From Gephyromycinifex aptenodytis (GTDB lineage: Bacteria > Actinomycetota > Actinomycetes > Actinomycetales > Dermatophilaceae), in assembly GCF_012277275.1 (NCBI RefSeq), contig NZ_CP051155.1, positions 3,286,001 to 3,350,000 on the forward strand: a DNA stretch of 64,000 bases, read 5' to 3'. The position numbers were made by a program, and so were the translations under genes. The notes under the pieces are model-generated. The model was given only the letters and a program-made list of their open reading frames with translations. It made no database searches and had not been told where the DNA came from. Positions 1 to 10,079 of the stretch are shown one piece after another. The stretch's first letter is position 1; every line of letters starts with the position of its first letter.

Positions 1-592
1 CGTCATGGCGTAGCGCCAGCTCGGCGATGAACTCCATCTCATCCCGGGAGAAGACCTTGCCGGTGGGGTTGTGCGGGGTGTTCAGAATCACCAGGCGAGT
101 GCGGTCGCTGAAAATCGCAGCCAACCGCTCACGGTCGAAGTCGCCGTCCGGGAAGCTCAACGGGCAGGTGCGAAGAATCCCGCCGGCTCGTGCCGTCATC
201 ACCGGGTAGGAGTCGAAGTACGGGGCGAAGGTGACGACTTCGTCGCCGGGGGAGACCAACGCCAGGATGGCCGCAGCGACTGCCTCGGTGGCGCCGACGG
301 TGACGAGGACTTCGCGGGCGGGGTCGAGGTCCAACCCGTAAAAACGCTGCTGATGCTCGCTGATCGCCTCGCGCAACTGCGGAATCCCCGTGCCTGGTGC
401 GTACTGATTGTGCCCGTCACGGATCGCTTTGCAGGCGGCCTCGACCAGGGCATCGGGGCCCTGCTCATCCGGGAAACCCTGACCGAGGTTGACGGCGCCG
501 AGCCTCGCGGCGAGCGCGCTCATCTCGGAGAAAATCGTCGTCGTGAACGGCTGCATGGCCTCGATCAGTGGCGATTGCGCTGCGTGCTCCAT
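1..592 (-). CDS. PLP-dependent class I/II aminotransferase, 3' part missing
   Basis: The gene enters from the right on the minus strand and runs off the left window edge, so only the first 197 residues are visible. They match the N-terminal half of fold-type I aminotransferases of the kynurenine/methionine aminotransferase and DapC-like group: NLGQGFPDEQGP near residues 35-46, the TVGATEAVAAAI cofactor-phosphate segment near 98-109, and NTPHNPTGK at 171-179. The PLP-binding lysine would lie beyond the edge. The start is ATG at 592; an in-frame GTG sits directly before it. The substrate cannot be assigned from this half. It is divergent from rpsB. Confidence 0.88.
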   Translation of the reverse strand, partial: MEHAAQSPLIEAMQPFTTTIFSEMSALAARLGAVNLGQGFPDEQGPDALVEAACKAIRDGHNQYAPGTGIPQLREAISEHQQRFYGLDLDPAREVLVTVGATEAVAAAILALVSPGDEVVTFAPYFDSYPVMTARAGGILRTCPLSFPDGDFDRERLAAIFSDRTRLVILNTPHNPTGKVFSRDEMEFIAELALRHD

Positions 593-896
593 CACCGCAG
601 GCTAGCGATCACACTCACGATGCGCCGCTTACCTGGTCGATTTCCCTCGGTCGGCCTAGGCGCCTAGGATGAGCACACCACCGTTGTGTCGTTGTGCCCG
701 CATGCTTCACCGCTTCGGGTGCCGGCTCAGCAGTGGAATTCGCGCGTCTCCTACCGATACCACGGGCAAGTTCTGCTGGTGTCGGGGTGCGTTGTCCAGG
801 TCCGGGTAGACCCGGTGGCAACGTCCGAGGCGCTAGGCGCGAGTCCCGCAACCTGCGGCCTCGTGAGAACCGGAAACGAGACGAAGGAGACACGGC
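593..896. other. Divergent intergenic region before rpsB
   Basis: These 304 bases separate the aminotransferase from rpsB and no protein-coding frame is convincing. They hold the 14-bp palindrome listed separately and a good ribosome binding site (GAAGGAG) just before rpsB. The rpsB promoter, and any S2 autoregulatory leader, should lie here, but I cannot identify a leader fold by eye. Confidence 0.5.
655..668. promoter_or_regulatory. Perfect 14-bp palindrome CCTAGGCGCCTAGG
   Basis: The sequence equals its own reverse complement over all 14 bases. It lies about 60 bp upstream of the aminotransferase start and 230 bp upstream of rpsB. Its right end overlaps TAGGAT, a possible -10 box reading toward rpsB. 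It could be an operator for a dimeric regulator or chance in G+C-rich DNA. The role is inference only. Confidence 0.35.
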
Positions 897-1937
897 ATGG
901 CCGTCGTCACCATGCGCCAGCTCCTCGAGAGCGGCGTCCACTTCGGGCACCAGACCCGTCGCTGGAACCCCAAGATGAAGCGCTTCATCATGACGGAGCG
1001 CAATGGCATCTACATCATTGACCTCCAGCAGTCGCTGACCTACATCAACGACGCGTACGAGTTCATCAAGCAGACCGTCGCCCACGGCGGCACCATCCTG
1101 TTCGTCGGCACCAAGAAGCAGGCCCAGGAGCCCGTCGCCGAGCAGGCCACGCGGGTCGGGATGCCGTACGTCAACCACCGCTGGCTCGGTGGCATGCTCA
1201 CCAACTTCAACACCGTCTCCAAGCGTCTGTCGCGCTTGAAGGAGCTGGAAGAGGTCGACTTCGACGATGTGGCCGGTTCTGGCCGCACCAAGAAGGAGCT
1301 GCTCGTCCTGCGTCGCGAGAAGGACAAGCTGGAGAAGACCCTCGGTGGTATCCGCGACATGAGCAAGGTGCCTTCGGCGGTGTGGATCGTCGACACCAAG
1401 AAGGAGCACCTGGCCGTCACTGAGGCGCGCAAGCTCAAGCTGCCGGTCATCGCGATCCTGGACACCAACTGCGACCCCGACGAGGTCGACTACAAGATCC
1501 CCGGCAACGACGACGCGATCCGCTCCGTCACGCTGCTGACCCGCGTCGTTGCAGACGCTGTGGCTGAGGGCCTGATGGCGCGCAGCCAGAGCACCTCCGG
1601 TGGCGAGAACGCTGTCGACGGCGGCGCCCCGGCTGAGCCGATGGCTGAGTGGGAGCGCGAGCTCCTGGCCGGCGAGAACGCAACGGGCGACGCCCCGCTC
1701 GCGACCACGCAGGCTCCGGAGTCGGCTCAGGCTGTCGAGGCCGAGAGTGCCGAGGCACCCACGAGCGACGCCGCCCCGACGCCCGAGGCGCAGGCCCCAG
1801 CCGCTGAGGCCCCCGCTGTTGAGGCCCCCGCTGTTGAGGCCCCGGCCGCTGAAGCCGCTGTCGAAGAGGCTCCCGCTGCTGAGACCGCTCCGGTCGCCGA
1901 GGCGCAGGAAGGCTCCGACGCCTCCGCCCAGGCCTGA
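897..1937 (+). CDS. rpsB: 30S ribosomal protein S2 with long Ala/Glu/Pro tail
   Basis: Structural protein of the small ribosomal subunit. Residues 1 to about 230 are a canonical S2, from [18 protein letters not shown] through [10 protein letters not shown] and [12 protein letters not shown] to [11 protein letters not shown]. The protein is 346 residues, against roughly 240-260 for most S2 proteins. The extra 110 residues are low complexity, rich in Ala, Glu and Pro, with tandem [17 protein letters not shown]-like units. The ATG at 897 follows GAAGGAG. tsf follows 28 bp downstream in the usual rpsB-tsf operon. The tail has the same base composition as its surroundings and looks native. Confidence 0.98.
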   Translation: MAVVTMRQLLESGVHFGHQTRRWNPKMKRFIMTERNGIYIIDLQQSLTYINDAYEFIKQTVAHGGTILFVGTKKQAQEPVAEQATRVGMPYVNHRWLGGMLTNFNTVSKRLSRLKELEEVDFDDVAGSGRTKKELLVLRREKDKLEKTLGGIRDMSKVPSAVWIVDTKKEHLAVTEARKLKLPVIAILDTNCDPDEVDYKIPGNDDAIRSVTLLTRVVADAVAEGLMARSQSTSGGENAVDGGAPAEPMAEWERELLAGENATGDAPLATTQAPESAQAVEAESAEAPTSDAAPTPEAQAPAAEAPAVEAPAVEAPAAEAAVEEAPAAETAPVAEAQEGSDASAQA

Positions 1938-1965
1938 CCTCCCCTCTACGGAAAAGAGAGATTTC

Positions 1966-2799
<834 letters not shown>

Positions 2800-2816
2800 T
2801 CTGACTCAGGTCTAGC

Positions 2817-2850
2817 GAACCCGCCGTCCCCTGATGGGGGCGGCGGGTTC
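2817..2850 (+). terminator. Terminator of the rpsB-tsf operon
   Basis: A 15-bp inverted repeat, GAACCCGCCGTCCCC with its complement (one G-U wobble) across a TGAT loop, begins 17 bp after the tsf stop. There is no U-tract, as is common in high-G+C actinobacteria. Confidence 0.8.
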
Positions 2851-3088
2851 GACGCGTTCTGGGCCAGGTGTCGACCTCACCAGGGCGGGGGTTGTCAGCA
2901 GGTCGCGGGCGCCACGAGATTGTGGCGCGCTGCGCGGTTGTGGGCCCCAGGCGGCGGTACCGCGGACTGTCAGGGCGCAGTTGACCGGAGGAACCCCGGA
3001 GCCCCGGCGGATCGGCGCTGGGTACGACACCGGTGGCCCACAGGCGCGGGCTGGGCCCTGGTGAGGTCACCCGCACACGGCGCCCCCG
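2851..3088. other. Intergenic region without recognisable genes
   Basis: This stretch lies between the convergent ends of tsf and the epoxide-hydrolase-like gene. Short open frames occur on both strands, but none has a ribosome binding site or a recognisable protein pattern. I see no RNA gene. Confidence 0.5.
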
Positions 3089-3118
3089 ACAGGGCACGGC
3101 CCGGCAAGCGGGCCCTGT
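3089..3118 (-). terminator. Hairpin terminator of the hydrolase gene
   Basis: On the minus strand, directly after the stop codon, ACAGGGC pairs with GCCCTGT and an inner GGCCCG/CGGGCC stem is also possible. The placement fits a terminator for the single hydrolase gene. Confidence 0.6.
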
Positions 3119-4000
3119 TCAGTGCGCGCGGGCGATGATTTCGCGCGCAACGAGGTCGGGCTGTTTCTCCGGTAGCCAGTGGTCGGCCTCAATGGGCACG
3201 AAGCGGTAGTCGCCGGTGCAGTGACGGGCCGTCCGCAGGGCAGCGGCGCGGCCCAGATAGGGATCATGGCGTCCCCACACATAGGTCGTCGGCACCGTGA
3301 TGTCGCCGCTGCTGGATGGCCGGGTAGCCGGGGCAGCAGGGGAGCCCTTCTTCAATCGCATCCGCGACGGCCGGTTCGGTGATGCGGCCAGCATCCCCCG
3401 ATACCAGCCCACCGCACCGGTCAGTGCGCCCGGTTGCAACAAACGTTGCGCGTAGGCGTCGGCGTGCTCTGGGGGCAGCCCCAGCCGTTTCAGCGCGCCG
3501 GCGGCGACGGCCTGTCGAAGCGCCACTTCCGGCAGGACTGGAAGTTGCATCGCGAGCATGTACCAACTCTTCAACGCCTGCGTGGAGTGTCGCGCCGCCC
3601 ACGCCATGGCTGCCGGGTGCGGGGTGGACAGGACCGTCAGGCTGGCCACCCGGTGCGGTTGGCGGGCAGCGGTAGCCCACGCCAGACCGCCGCCCCAATC
3701 GTGCCCGACCAGGTGCGCCTTCTCCAGGCCTGCAGCATCCAGCAGCGCCACCACATCGCCGACCAGCACTGAGAGTCGGTAGGCGGAGCGCTCGGTCGGT
3801 CGGGCGCCGGGGGAGTACCCCCGTAAGTGCGGCGCCAGCGTCCGCAGCTCGGCCGTGGCGAGGCGGGAGGTCACCTCCGACCAGGCCGTAGCGTCCTGGG
3901 GGAAGCCGTGCAGGAGCACGACGGGGGTGCCGTGCAGCGGGCCGGCGTCCAGGACATCGAACTGCAGTTTGTCGCGGGTGAACTGGCGGAGACGACTCAT
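3119..4000 (-). CDS. Epoxide-hydrolase-like alpha/beta hydrolase
   Basis: A 293-residue alpha/beta-fold hydrolase. HGFP at residues 31-34 forms the oxyanion-hole region. GHDWGG at 99-104 carries aspartate 101 as nucleophile, the pattern of epoxide hydrolases and haloalkane dehalogenases rather than serine esterases. The ADHW motif near residue 274 supplies the catalytic histidine, and WGRHDPYL near 245 the acidic residue region. No signal peptide, so probably cytoplasmic. The start ATG 4000 is chosen because similarity begins there; the open frame upstream is composed of intergenic sequence. The gene stands alone and divergent from pyrH. The substrate cannot be predicted; a fluoroacetate or haloalkane dehalogenase is possible. 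Confidence 0.85.
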   Translation of the reverse strand: MSRLRQFTRDKLQFDVLDAGPLHGTPVVLLHGFPQDATAWSEVTSRLATAELRTLAPHLRGYSPGARPTERSAYRLSVLVGDVVALLDAAGLEKAHLVGHDWGGGLAWATAARQPHRVASLTVLSTPHPAAMAWAARHSTQALKSWYMLAMQLPVLPEVALRQAVAAGALKRLGLPPEHADAYAQRLLQPGALTGAVGWYRGMLAASPNRPSRMRLKKGSPAAPATRPSSSGDITVPTTYVWGRHDPYLGRAAALRTARHCTGDYRFVPIEADHWLPEKQPDLVAREIIARAH

Positions 4001-4136
4001 CCGGCCATCCTGCGCGAGAAATCCTGACAAGGCGATATTTGTCACCCTTTGTGCAGGCCGCGTTTGGGTGAGGCCGTAGGCGGTGGGACGATGAGCCGAA
4101 TTCTTCAGCTGTCGCAAACCCCAGGAGGAGTACCCC

Positions 4137-4871
4137 GTGAGTGAGATGTCTGCGAGCACGCGCAGCTACAAGCGCGTACTGCTGAAGTTGTCGGGCGAGG
4201 CTTTCGGTGGCGGGTCCATGGGTGTCGCACCTGAGGTGGTCCGCGGTATCGCCCAGCAGATCGCGGAGGCGGTGCGCGCGGGGGTAGAGGTAGCGGTCGT
4301 CGTCGGCGGCGGCAACTTCTTCCGTGGCGCCGAACTGCAGCAGAAGGGCATGGAGCGGGCCCGTGCCGATTACATGGGCATGCTGGGCACGGTGATGAAT
4401 TGCCTGGCGCTGCAGGACTTCCTCGAGAAGGAGGGCATTGACACCCGCGTCCAGACCGCCATCACGATGGGCCAGGTTGCCGAGCCCTACATCCCGCGCC
4501 GTGCCATGCGCCACCTCGACAAGGGGCGGGTCGTCATCTTCGGTGCCGGCGCCGGGATGCCGTACTTCTCCACCGACACCGTCTCGGCGCAGCGCGCGCT
4601 GGAGATCGGTTGCGACGCGGTCCTGATGAGCAAGAACGGTGTGGACGGCGTCTACGACGCTGACCCGCGCACCAACCCCGACGCGAAGAAGCTCGACCGG
4701 GTCTCCTACAGCCAAGCACTGTCCGAGGGGCTCAAGGTCGTGGACGCCGCCGCGTTCAGCCTGTGCATGGAGAACGGCCTGCCGATGGTCGTCTTCGCCA
4801 TGCAAGGTGACTCCACCATCTCCCGCGCGCTGCGCGGGGAACTGCTCGGCACTGAGGTCTTCTCCGACTGA
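4137..4871 (+). CDS. pyrH: Uridylate kinase
   Basis: Bacterial UMP kinase, which phosphorylates UMP to UDP in pyrimidine nucleotide synthesis and belongs to the amino-acid-kinase fold. The 244-residue protein shows [12 protein letters not shown] at residues 14-25, the GGGNFFRGA phosphate-binding loop near 57-65, and [15 protein letters not shown] near 163-177, all typical of PyrH. It starts at GTG 4137 after CCAGGAGGAG. Its position between tsf and frr is the conserved bacterial order, although the hydrolase gene and a decayed insertion now interrupt the neighbourhood. Confidence 0.97.
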   Translation: MSEMSASTRSYKRVLLKLSGEAFGGGSMGVAPEVVRGIAQQIAEAVRAGVEVAVVVGGGNFFRGAELQQKGMERARADYMGMLGTVMNCLALQDFLEKEGIDTRVQTAITMGQVAEPYIPRRAMRHLDKGRVVIFGAGAGMPYFSTDTVSAQRALEIGCDAVLMSKNGVDGVYDADPRTNPDAKKLDRVSYSQALSEGLKVVDAAAFSLCMENGLPMVVFAMQGDSTISRALRGELLGTEVFSD

Positions 4872-4950
4872 GCAGAACCCGGCGCCTGGGCGGGGCGGCC
4901 CGTGGGTAGCGGGTAGTGCCCCCCCGGCGTCCAGGTGCGCGGCGCGTCTG

Positions 4951-5180
4951 GGGTTTGTGGCGTGGCAGGAGGTCTCCCGTGGGCAGGCTGAGGCGTGGTT
5001 TTCGCAGTTGCCGACAGCTCCCTCGGGTGAGGTCTTGGGGGCGAAGGCCCGCGAGGACGGGTTGCCTGGGTGGGACTTGACCGTGTCGGCGCCGAAGGCG
5101 GCGTCGTTGCTGCGGGCGTCGGGGAATCGCAGGCCGAGCACGAGGCCGCGACGCAGGCGCGCGTGGTGGGTCGTGGTGGG
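4951..5180 (+). pseudogene. Decayed TrwC/MobF-type relaxase fragment
   Basis: Between pyrH and frr lies a 495-bp gap. In the frame beginning at 4951 it encodes EVSRGQAEAWFSQL, then PSGEVLGAKARED and GWDLTVSAPKAASLLRASG. This matches the run of motifs in the N-terminal relaxase domain of TrwC/MobF proteins, where a GEV segment and a 'TGE' segment precede the hallmark G(F/W)DLTFSAPKSVSLL. Near 5125 the likeness shifts to another frame as ESQAEHEAATQARV, resembling the AHEAAV helix that follows in the family. No start codon, no N-terminal HUH tyrosines and no downstream domain remain. I read it as a frameshifted, truncated remnant of a conjugative element. The identification is by eye. Confidence 0.55.
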
Positions 5181-5366
5181 CAGGTCACGGGGAGAAGGCG
5201 CGGTCGCCAGAGCCGACAACAAGGCATTGCGCGGCAGCCGTGGCGCTGGTGAACAGATGAGACGATCGTCTGAGAACATAGGGTCCACCCGCACGGGTAC
5301 CCGCACGCAGCCGCCGGCCATCAGGCGCAGGCTGTAGCCATACGACGACGGTGAAAGGCAATCGCC

Positions 5367-5924
5367 ATGTTGGACGAGACGCTGTTCGAGGCCGAAGAGA
5401 AAATGGAAAAGGCCATTGAGGTGGCCAAGGAGGACTTTGCCTCCATTCGCACCGGCCGCGCGAACGCCGCGATGTTCAGCAAGCTGCTCGTCGACTACTA
5501 CGGTGCGCCGACCCCGCTGCAGCAGTTGGCCTCGTTCCAGACCCCTGAAGCCCGCACCATGCTCATCACGCCCTTCGACAAGGGGTCGATGGCCGAGATC
5601 GAGAAGTCCATCCGCGACTCCGACCTGGGCGTGAACCCCAGCAACGACGGGCACGCCATCCGGTGCATCCTGCCCGAGCTGACCCAGGACCGCCGCAAGG
5701 ACTACATCAAGATGGCGCACCGCAAGGGCGAGGACGCCAAGATCTCCCTGCGCAACATCCGCCGCAGCGCCAAGGACCAGATCGACAAGGCGGTCAAGGA
5801 CGGTGGCGTCGGCGAGGATGAGGGCGCTCGCGCCGAGAAGGAACTCGAGGCCCTGACCAAGAAGCACGTCGAGCTGGTGGACGAGTTGCTCAAGGGCAAG
5901 GAAGCCGAGCTCCTGCAGGTGTGA
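5367..5924 (+). CDS. frr: Ribosome recycling factor
   Basis: RRF splits post-termination ribosomes together with EF-G. The 185-residue protein is full length: a long helical domain from EEKMEKAIEVAKEDFASIRTG, the SIRTGRANAAMF motif near residues 26-37, and VNPSNDGHAIRCILPELTQD in the hinge region (about 89-108). ATG 5367 is the only start consistent with the family N terminus; the upstream GAAAGG is a modest ribosome binding site. cdsA follows 28 bp downstream. The promoter must lie within or after the relaxase remnant, because frr no longer directly follows pyrH. Confidence 0.98.
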   Translation: MLDETLFEAEEKMEKAIEVAKEDFASIRTGRANAAMFSKLLVDYYGAPTPLQQLASFQTPEARTMLITPFDKGSMAEIEKSIRDSDLGVNPSNDGHAIRCILPELTQDRRKDYIKMAHRKGEDAKISLRNIRRSAKDQIDKAVKDGGVGEDEGARAEKELEALTKKHVELVDELLKGKEAELLQV

Positions 5925-5952
5925 GCCACGCCCCCGCACGAAGGAGCCGCGC

Positions 5953-6801
5953 GTGACCTCGACGAGCGTGCCGACAACAAAACCGCCGGGCAAAGCTGGG
6001 CGTAACCTCCCACTGGCTATTGGAGTGGGGGTCGGTCTGGGCGGGCTGGTCCTGGCCAGCCTGTTGATCGTCCCCTGGGGGTGGGTGGCCCTGGTTGTGC
6101 CCGCCCTGCTGCTGGGGGTGTGGGAGCTCTCGCGGGGGTTCGCCGCCGGGCGGTTCCGGGTGCCGCTGACGCCGGTGATGGTCGGCACCGTCGCGATGCT
6201 GGTCGGCGCCTATCTGGGCGGTCCGACCACGCTGATGCTCGCTTTCGGTGCCACCTTGCTCGGGATCGTCCTGTGGCGCAGCGTGGCCGGGATAGACGGT
6301 GCAGCCCGGGACATCACCGCCGGAGTGTTCGTCGCCGCTTACGCACCGTTCCTGGCCGCGTTCTCCTGCCTGATGCTGGGCAACCCGGACGGTTCCCGGC
6401 GGGTGATCGTGTTCATCCTGGTCACCGTCTGCAGCGACATCGGCGGCTACGCGGTAGGCGTGCTCGCCGGTAAGCACCCGATGGCACCCTCGGTGAGCCC
6501 GAAGAAGTCCTGGGAGGGCTTCGCCGGCTCAGCAGCGACTTGTCTACTGGCGGGTGCGATCAGCGTCCCGATGCTGCTTGACGGTTCGGTCTGGGCCGGG
6601 GTGGCGCTCGGCCTCAGTTGCGTGGTGCTGGGGACGCTGGGTGACCTCACCGAGTCGATGCTCAAGCGGGACCTGGGCATCAAAGACATGGGTCATTTCC
6701 TGCCCGGTCACGGCGGCCTGATGGATCGGATTGATTCGCTGCTGGTGTCGGCGCCGGGCGCCTGGTGGCTGCTGATGATCCTGGTGCCGGTCGCCGCCTG
6801 A
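5953..6801 (+). CDS. cdsA: Phosphatidate cytidylyltransferase (CDP-diacylglycerol synthase)
   Basis: Integral membrane enzyme converting phosphatidic acid and CTP to CDP-diacylglycerol, the precursor of phosphatidylinositol, phosphatidylglycerol and cardiolipin. The 282-residue protein has several hydrophobic segments. It carries the CdsA signature toward its C terminus: [19 protein letters not shown] and SPKKSWEG, then [16 protein letters not shown] and LMDRIDSLL. The start is GTG 5953 after AAGGAG. It probably shares a transcript with frr. The first 20 or so residues are a polar cytoplasmic leader. Confidence 0.95.
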   Translation: MTSTSVPTTKPPGKAGRNLPLAIGVGVGLGGLVLASLLIVPWGWVALVVPALLLGVWELSRGFAAGRFRVPLTPVMVGTVAMLVGAYLGGPTTLMLAFGATLLGIVLWRSVAGIDGAARDITAGVFVAAYAPFLAAFSCLMLGNPDGSRRVIVFILVTVCSDIGGYAVGVLAGKHPMAPSVSPKKSWEGFAGSAATCLLAGAISVPMLLDGSVWAGVALGLSCVVLGTLGDLTESMLKRDLGIKDMGHFLPGHGGLMDRIDSLLVSAPGAWWLLMILVPVAA

Positions 6802-6913
6802 CTCCCCGGTCGCTCGCGGCCGTGGCGTTGGCAGTGCGGGACCGGGTGGAGCGCGGGACAGCGCGTCATATGGCTCTGGTCAAGCACCACGGCGTTGTGC
6901 GGGAGAATGGGAA

Positions 6914-8152
6914 GTGATGAGCACTTCTGGAACACCTCTTCGTCTGCAGCGCCGCCGTCCAGGCCCGGGTCAGGTGACCTTCTCCGCGCCCGGCAACCCG
7001 ATGCCGCCGACCCACCTGGCCGACCTCGACATGGCTGGTCGTACGGCCGCTTTGGAGGCACTCGGGCACAAGAAATTCCGGGCGCGTCAGCTGTCCACAC
7101 ACTATTTCGAGCATCTGAGCAGCGACCCCGAGCAGATGACCGACCTGCCCAAGGCGGTGCGTGGCGAGCTGGTCGAGGCGATGCTGCCGCCGCTGCTGAC
7201 CGGCGTGCGGCATCTGCGTGCCGACGCAGGGGCGACCGTGAAATCGGTCTGGCGTCTGCATGACGGCGCGCTGGTTGAGTCGGTACTGATGCGCTATCCG
7301 CGCCGCGCGACGGTCTGCATCTCCAGCCAAGCCGGGTGCGGGATGAACTGCCCGTTCTGTGCGACCGGGCAGGAAGGGTTCACCCGTAACCTGTCCACCG
7401 CCGAGATGGTCGAACAGGTCGTGGCGGCCTCCCGGATGCTGCGAGACGGCCAGGTCGACCAAGCGGCCGCCGGTAGCGACGTCGGCGCTTTCGACAGCCC
7501 CGACGAGGAACCGGCCCCCACCGGCCCGACCCGGGTCAGCAACGTTGTCTTCATGGGGATGGGGGAGGCCCTGGTCAACTACCGGCGCGCGGTGGAGGCC
7601 ATCCGACGGATGGTGGCGCCCGCTCCGGAAGGCCTGGGCATGTCGGCGCGCGGCATCACGATGTCGACCGTGGGCCTGGTTCCGGGTATCGACCGGCTGG
7701 CAGCCGAGGGGATCCCGGTCACCCTGGCGTTGAGCCTGCACGCTCCCGATGACGAACTACGGGACGAACTGATCCCGATCAACAACCGCTACAAGGTCGA
7801 CGAGGCGTTGGACGCGGCTCGCCGGTACTTCGATGCCACCGGTCGCCGTGTCTCCATCGAGTACGCCCTGATCCGCGACATCAACGACCAGGCTTTCCGG
7901 GCCGATCTGCTCGGCAAGGCGCTGAGCGCTCGCGGCGCCGGCTGGGTGCATGTCAACCCGATCCCGCTCAACCCGACCCCGGGCAGCAAATGGACCGCAT
8001 CCCGCCCCGGGGTTATGCAGCAGTTCGTCGAACGGCTACGGGCGCATGGCATCCCGACAACGGTCCGCGATACCCGCGGTTCGGACATCGATGGAGCGTG
8101 CGGGCAACTCGCAGCCGCCACCTCGGGGGAGCAGCCGGCCTCAGGCGCCTAG
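6914..8152 (+). CDS. rlmN: Dual-specificity 23S rRNA/tRNA adenine-C2 methyltransferase
   Basis: Radical SAM enzyme that methylates C2 of A2503 in 23S rRNA and of A37 in some tRNAs. The 412-residue protein has the 4Fe-4S-binding CxxxCxxC as CGMNCPFC with cysteines 142, 146 and 149. The resolving cysteine is in the C-terminal DGACGQL (Cys 396). Other family landmarks are [29 protein letters not shown] and [14 protein letters not shown]. Start GTG 6914 has GGGAG eight bases upstream; ATG 6917 is possible. Its last 12 bases overlap the 3' end of the convergent LOG-family gene. Confidence 0.95.
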   Translation: MMSTSGTPLRLQRRRPGPGQVTFSAPGNPMPPTHLADLDMAGRTAALEALGHKKFRARQLSTHYFEHLSSDPEQMTDLPKAVRGELVEAMLPPLLTGVRHLRADAGATVKSVWRLHDGALVESVLMRYPRRATVCISSQAGCGMNCPFCATGQEGFTRNLSTAEMVEQVVAASRMLRDGQVDQAAAGSDVGAFDSPDEEPAPTGPTRVSNVVFMGMGEALVNYRRAVEAIRRMVAPAPEGLGMSARGITMSTVGLVPGIDRLAAEGIPVTLALSLHAPDDELRDELIPINNRYKVDEALDAARRYFDATGRRVSIEYALIRDINDQAFRADLLGKALSARGAGWVHVNPIPLNPTPGSKWTASRPGVMQQFVERLRAHGIPTTVRDTRGSDIDGACGQLAAATSGEQPASGA

Positions 8153-9223
8153 CGCCACCGCTGCCTCTTCCAACCCGTCCACGAGCCGCACGGCCCGCCC
8201 GAGTGCGCGCTCGTGGCCGAGGGCTTCCAACGCCTGCCACACCGGCACGGTCTGGGTCCAGTGTTCGCGGCCGACGAGCACCAGCGCGGGCACATCGTCG
8301 GCGTCGCTGTAGTAACGCGGGGTGACAGCCTGAAAGATCTCTTGCACCGTTCCGGCCGCTCCGGGCAGGACGACCACACCGGCGCTGGATCTGGCGAGCA
8401 AGCCGTCTTCGCGCAGCGCGTTGGAGAAGAACTTGGCGATGGCGTTGCAGAACACGTTCGGGGGTTCATGCCCGTAGAACCAGGTCGGGATGCCGACGCT
8501 GCGATCTTCGGCCGCCCCCGACTGCAGCAGCCGTTCTCGCGCTGCCAGGGCCACCACTACCCAGTCATCGATGCTGGGTTCGAAACCGGGTACGGCGGCC
8601 AGCTGCGCGAGCGCGGAGTCCAGATCTTGCGGCGTGCCGGCGAACGCGCCGAGGTTGGCGGCCTCCATCGCACCAGGACCGCCGCCGGTGGCCACCACGA
8701 GCCCGTGGCGGGCCAGCCGGTGCGCCAGGTGGGCCGCTTGGGCGTAGTCCCGGCTGCCGCGGCGCAGTGCGTGCCCGCCCATCACGCCCACCACCGGGGC
8801 CCCGGCGATCCACTCATCCAGGGCGTCGGTGATCGAGACGTCATGGGCGGCTTGCAGCAGCGAGATGTAGGCGTCATGAGCGTTGTCGGCTGCCCTGCTC
8901 CATGCGTAGGCCTGACCGTCGATGGTCGCGGCGTACCCCTTCTCGATGGGGTCGTAGAGCTCTTCGGGGGTGTAGAGCGACTCCCGGTAGGGATTGACCG
9001 GGGCGTGCGGGGCGGCCGGGAAGACGAGGGCGCGGTGCGAAGTGAGGTGTGCGGCCAACCGGTGGCTGAGCGATCCGCCCAGCACGATGAGGCCCTCGAG
9101 GTCGTCGCGGGCCAGCAGCGCCTCTTCGAACGCACCCAGATCCAGGTTCTGGAAGCGGGCGCCAGCCAGCGAGGCGCCGGCTTCCAGACGTGCGCGAAGT
9201 TGCTCGGGAGCCTCGATCTCCAT
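8141..9223 (-). CDS. LOG-family (lysine-decarboxylase-like fold) protein
   Basis: A 360-residue Rossmann-like protein of the family that includes cytokinin-activating phosphoribohydrolases and nucleotide pyrophosphatases such as Ppn[14 protein letters not shown] near residues 144-156 and [11 protein letters not shown] at 180-190 match the nucleotide-binding half. The second family motif, usually PGGxGTxxE, here reads [12 protein letters not shown], with alanine for the second glycine. It is longer than simple LOG proteins (about 180-250) because of a 140-residue N-terminal region. ATG 9223 begins the protein. It is a single gene, tail to tail with rlmN. Activity on a specific nucleotide is not established. 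Confidence 0.8.
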   Translation of the reverse strand: MEIEAPEQLRARLEAGASLAGARFQNLDLGAFEEALLARDDLEGLIVLGGSLSHRLAAHLTSHRALVFPAAPHAPVNPYRESLYTPEELYDPIEKGYAATIDGQAYAWSRAADNAHDAYISLLQAAHDVSITDALDEWIAGAPVVGVMGGHALRRGSRDYAQAAHLAHRLARHGLVVATGGGPGAMEAANLGAFAGTPQDLDSALAQLAAVPGFEPSIDDWVVVALAARERLLQSGAAEDRSVGIPTWFYGHEPPNVFCNAIAKFFSNALREDGLLARSSAGVVVLPGAAGTVQEIFQAVTPRYYSDADDVPALVLVGREHWTQTVPVWQALEALGHERALGRAVRLVDGLEEAAVALGA

Positions 9224-9380
9224 CGCTCAATGATGCCGTGTCCCGGCTGCGACGGGAACGTCATCCATTCGTGACCGTGGTGGGTGCCCGTCCTGGTTTC
9301 CAAAGCGCAGGTACAGGCGGACCATAGTTTTTGTAGGGACGAGGCCCGATCGGGGGAGGTCTCGCAAGGGAGGGAAAAAC

Positions 9381-9872
9381 ATGTCTGGGTTGAGGCGCCG
9401 ATCAGCGGCAGCTACCGCCACTGTTCTGCTTGCGGTGGGCGTTCTGCCCGGCGTTTCGCACGCGGCAGCGGCGCCTTCGCCCACATCGCAGCGCGCCACC
9501 GCGGTGCCACAGCCAGTCTCGGCCAAGCGGCCTACCTCGTCGCCGGTGACGCCGCATCGGGTGACCAAGCGTCCGGTGAAGGTGTCGGCGACCACTCTGC
9601 GCAGCATCACCCGCGCCATTACCACCAGCGAGGAGACCTCCCTGGTGCCGGCCAATGCCTACCGAGTGCGGGGCGTCCGCCTGGCCGGAGCTGACTGGGC
9701 CCGCGCCACGTTGGTGCCCAGTTCCACCGCCGAACTCGATCCGGCCACCGTCGTTCTGCACCGCACTGGGCGCCCGGCGCGCTGGCAGGTCGCGGACCTC
9801 GGCACCGACGGGGTCGGCTGCGATATTGCACCACCCTCCGTCCTGCGCTCGTTGCGACTGAGCTGCCAGTGA
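9381..9872 (+). CDS. Small secreted protein of unknown function
   Basis: The 163-residue product begins with a clear Sec signal peptide: MSGLRRRSAAATATVLLAVG followed by VLPGVSHAAAA, with cleavage likely after the A-H-A around residue 29. A Ser/Thr/Pro-rich linker follows to about residue 65. A compact C-terminal domain contains WQVADLGTDGVGCD and ends with LRLSCQ; its two cysteines could form a disulfide outside the cell. GGGAGGG precedes ATG 9381. I do not recognise the family beyond a general likeness to secreted actinobacterial hypotheticals. It stands alone and is followed by a strong hairpin. Confidence 0.75.
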   Translation: MSGLRRRSAAATATVLLAVGVLPGVSHAAAAPSPTSQRATAVPQPVSAKRPTSSPVTPHRVTKRPVKVSATTLRSITRAITTSEETSLVPANAYRVRGVRLAGADWARATLVPSSTAELDPATVVLHRTGRPARWQVADLGTDGVGCDIAPPSVLRSLRLSCQ

Positions 9873-9951
9873 CGCATTGACCCGCCGCCCCAGCCGTTTT
9901 AACGGCCGGAAGGCGGCCATTCGGGCCGAGGCCCGGATGGACCTCGGGGTT

Positions 9952-9981
9952 GCCGGCGCGGGTACAGGGGCCCGCGCCGGC
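9952..9981 (+). terminator. Terminator after the secreted-protein gene
   Basis: A perfect 11-bp stem, GCCGGCGCGGG paired with CCCGCGCCGGC around an 8-base loop, lies 80 bp downstream of the stop and 98 bp before prpE. Confidence 0.7.
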
Positions 9982-10079
9982 TCCCGGGGCGACCGCTCGG
10001 TGGTCTGTTTCGCCCTTCTGCAAGGCTGAGGGGGCCGCAACCCTCCACAGCGGACCTTGTGGGCGTCAAGATAGGCACT

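Noticed and set aside
4639-5337. A continuous 232-codon gene covering the end of pyrH and the following gap
   Set aside because: Its first 75 codons are a wrong frame of pyrH; only the middle part shows protein-like sequence, best read as a relaxase remnant.
3264-6188. A 974-codon minus-strand open frame across the hydrolase, pyrH and frr
   Set aside because: It overlaps pyrH, frr and cdsA in antisense and carries shifted, meaningless sequence; only the hydrolase frame is real.
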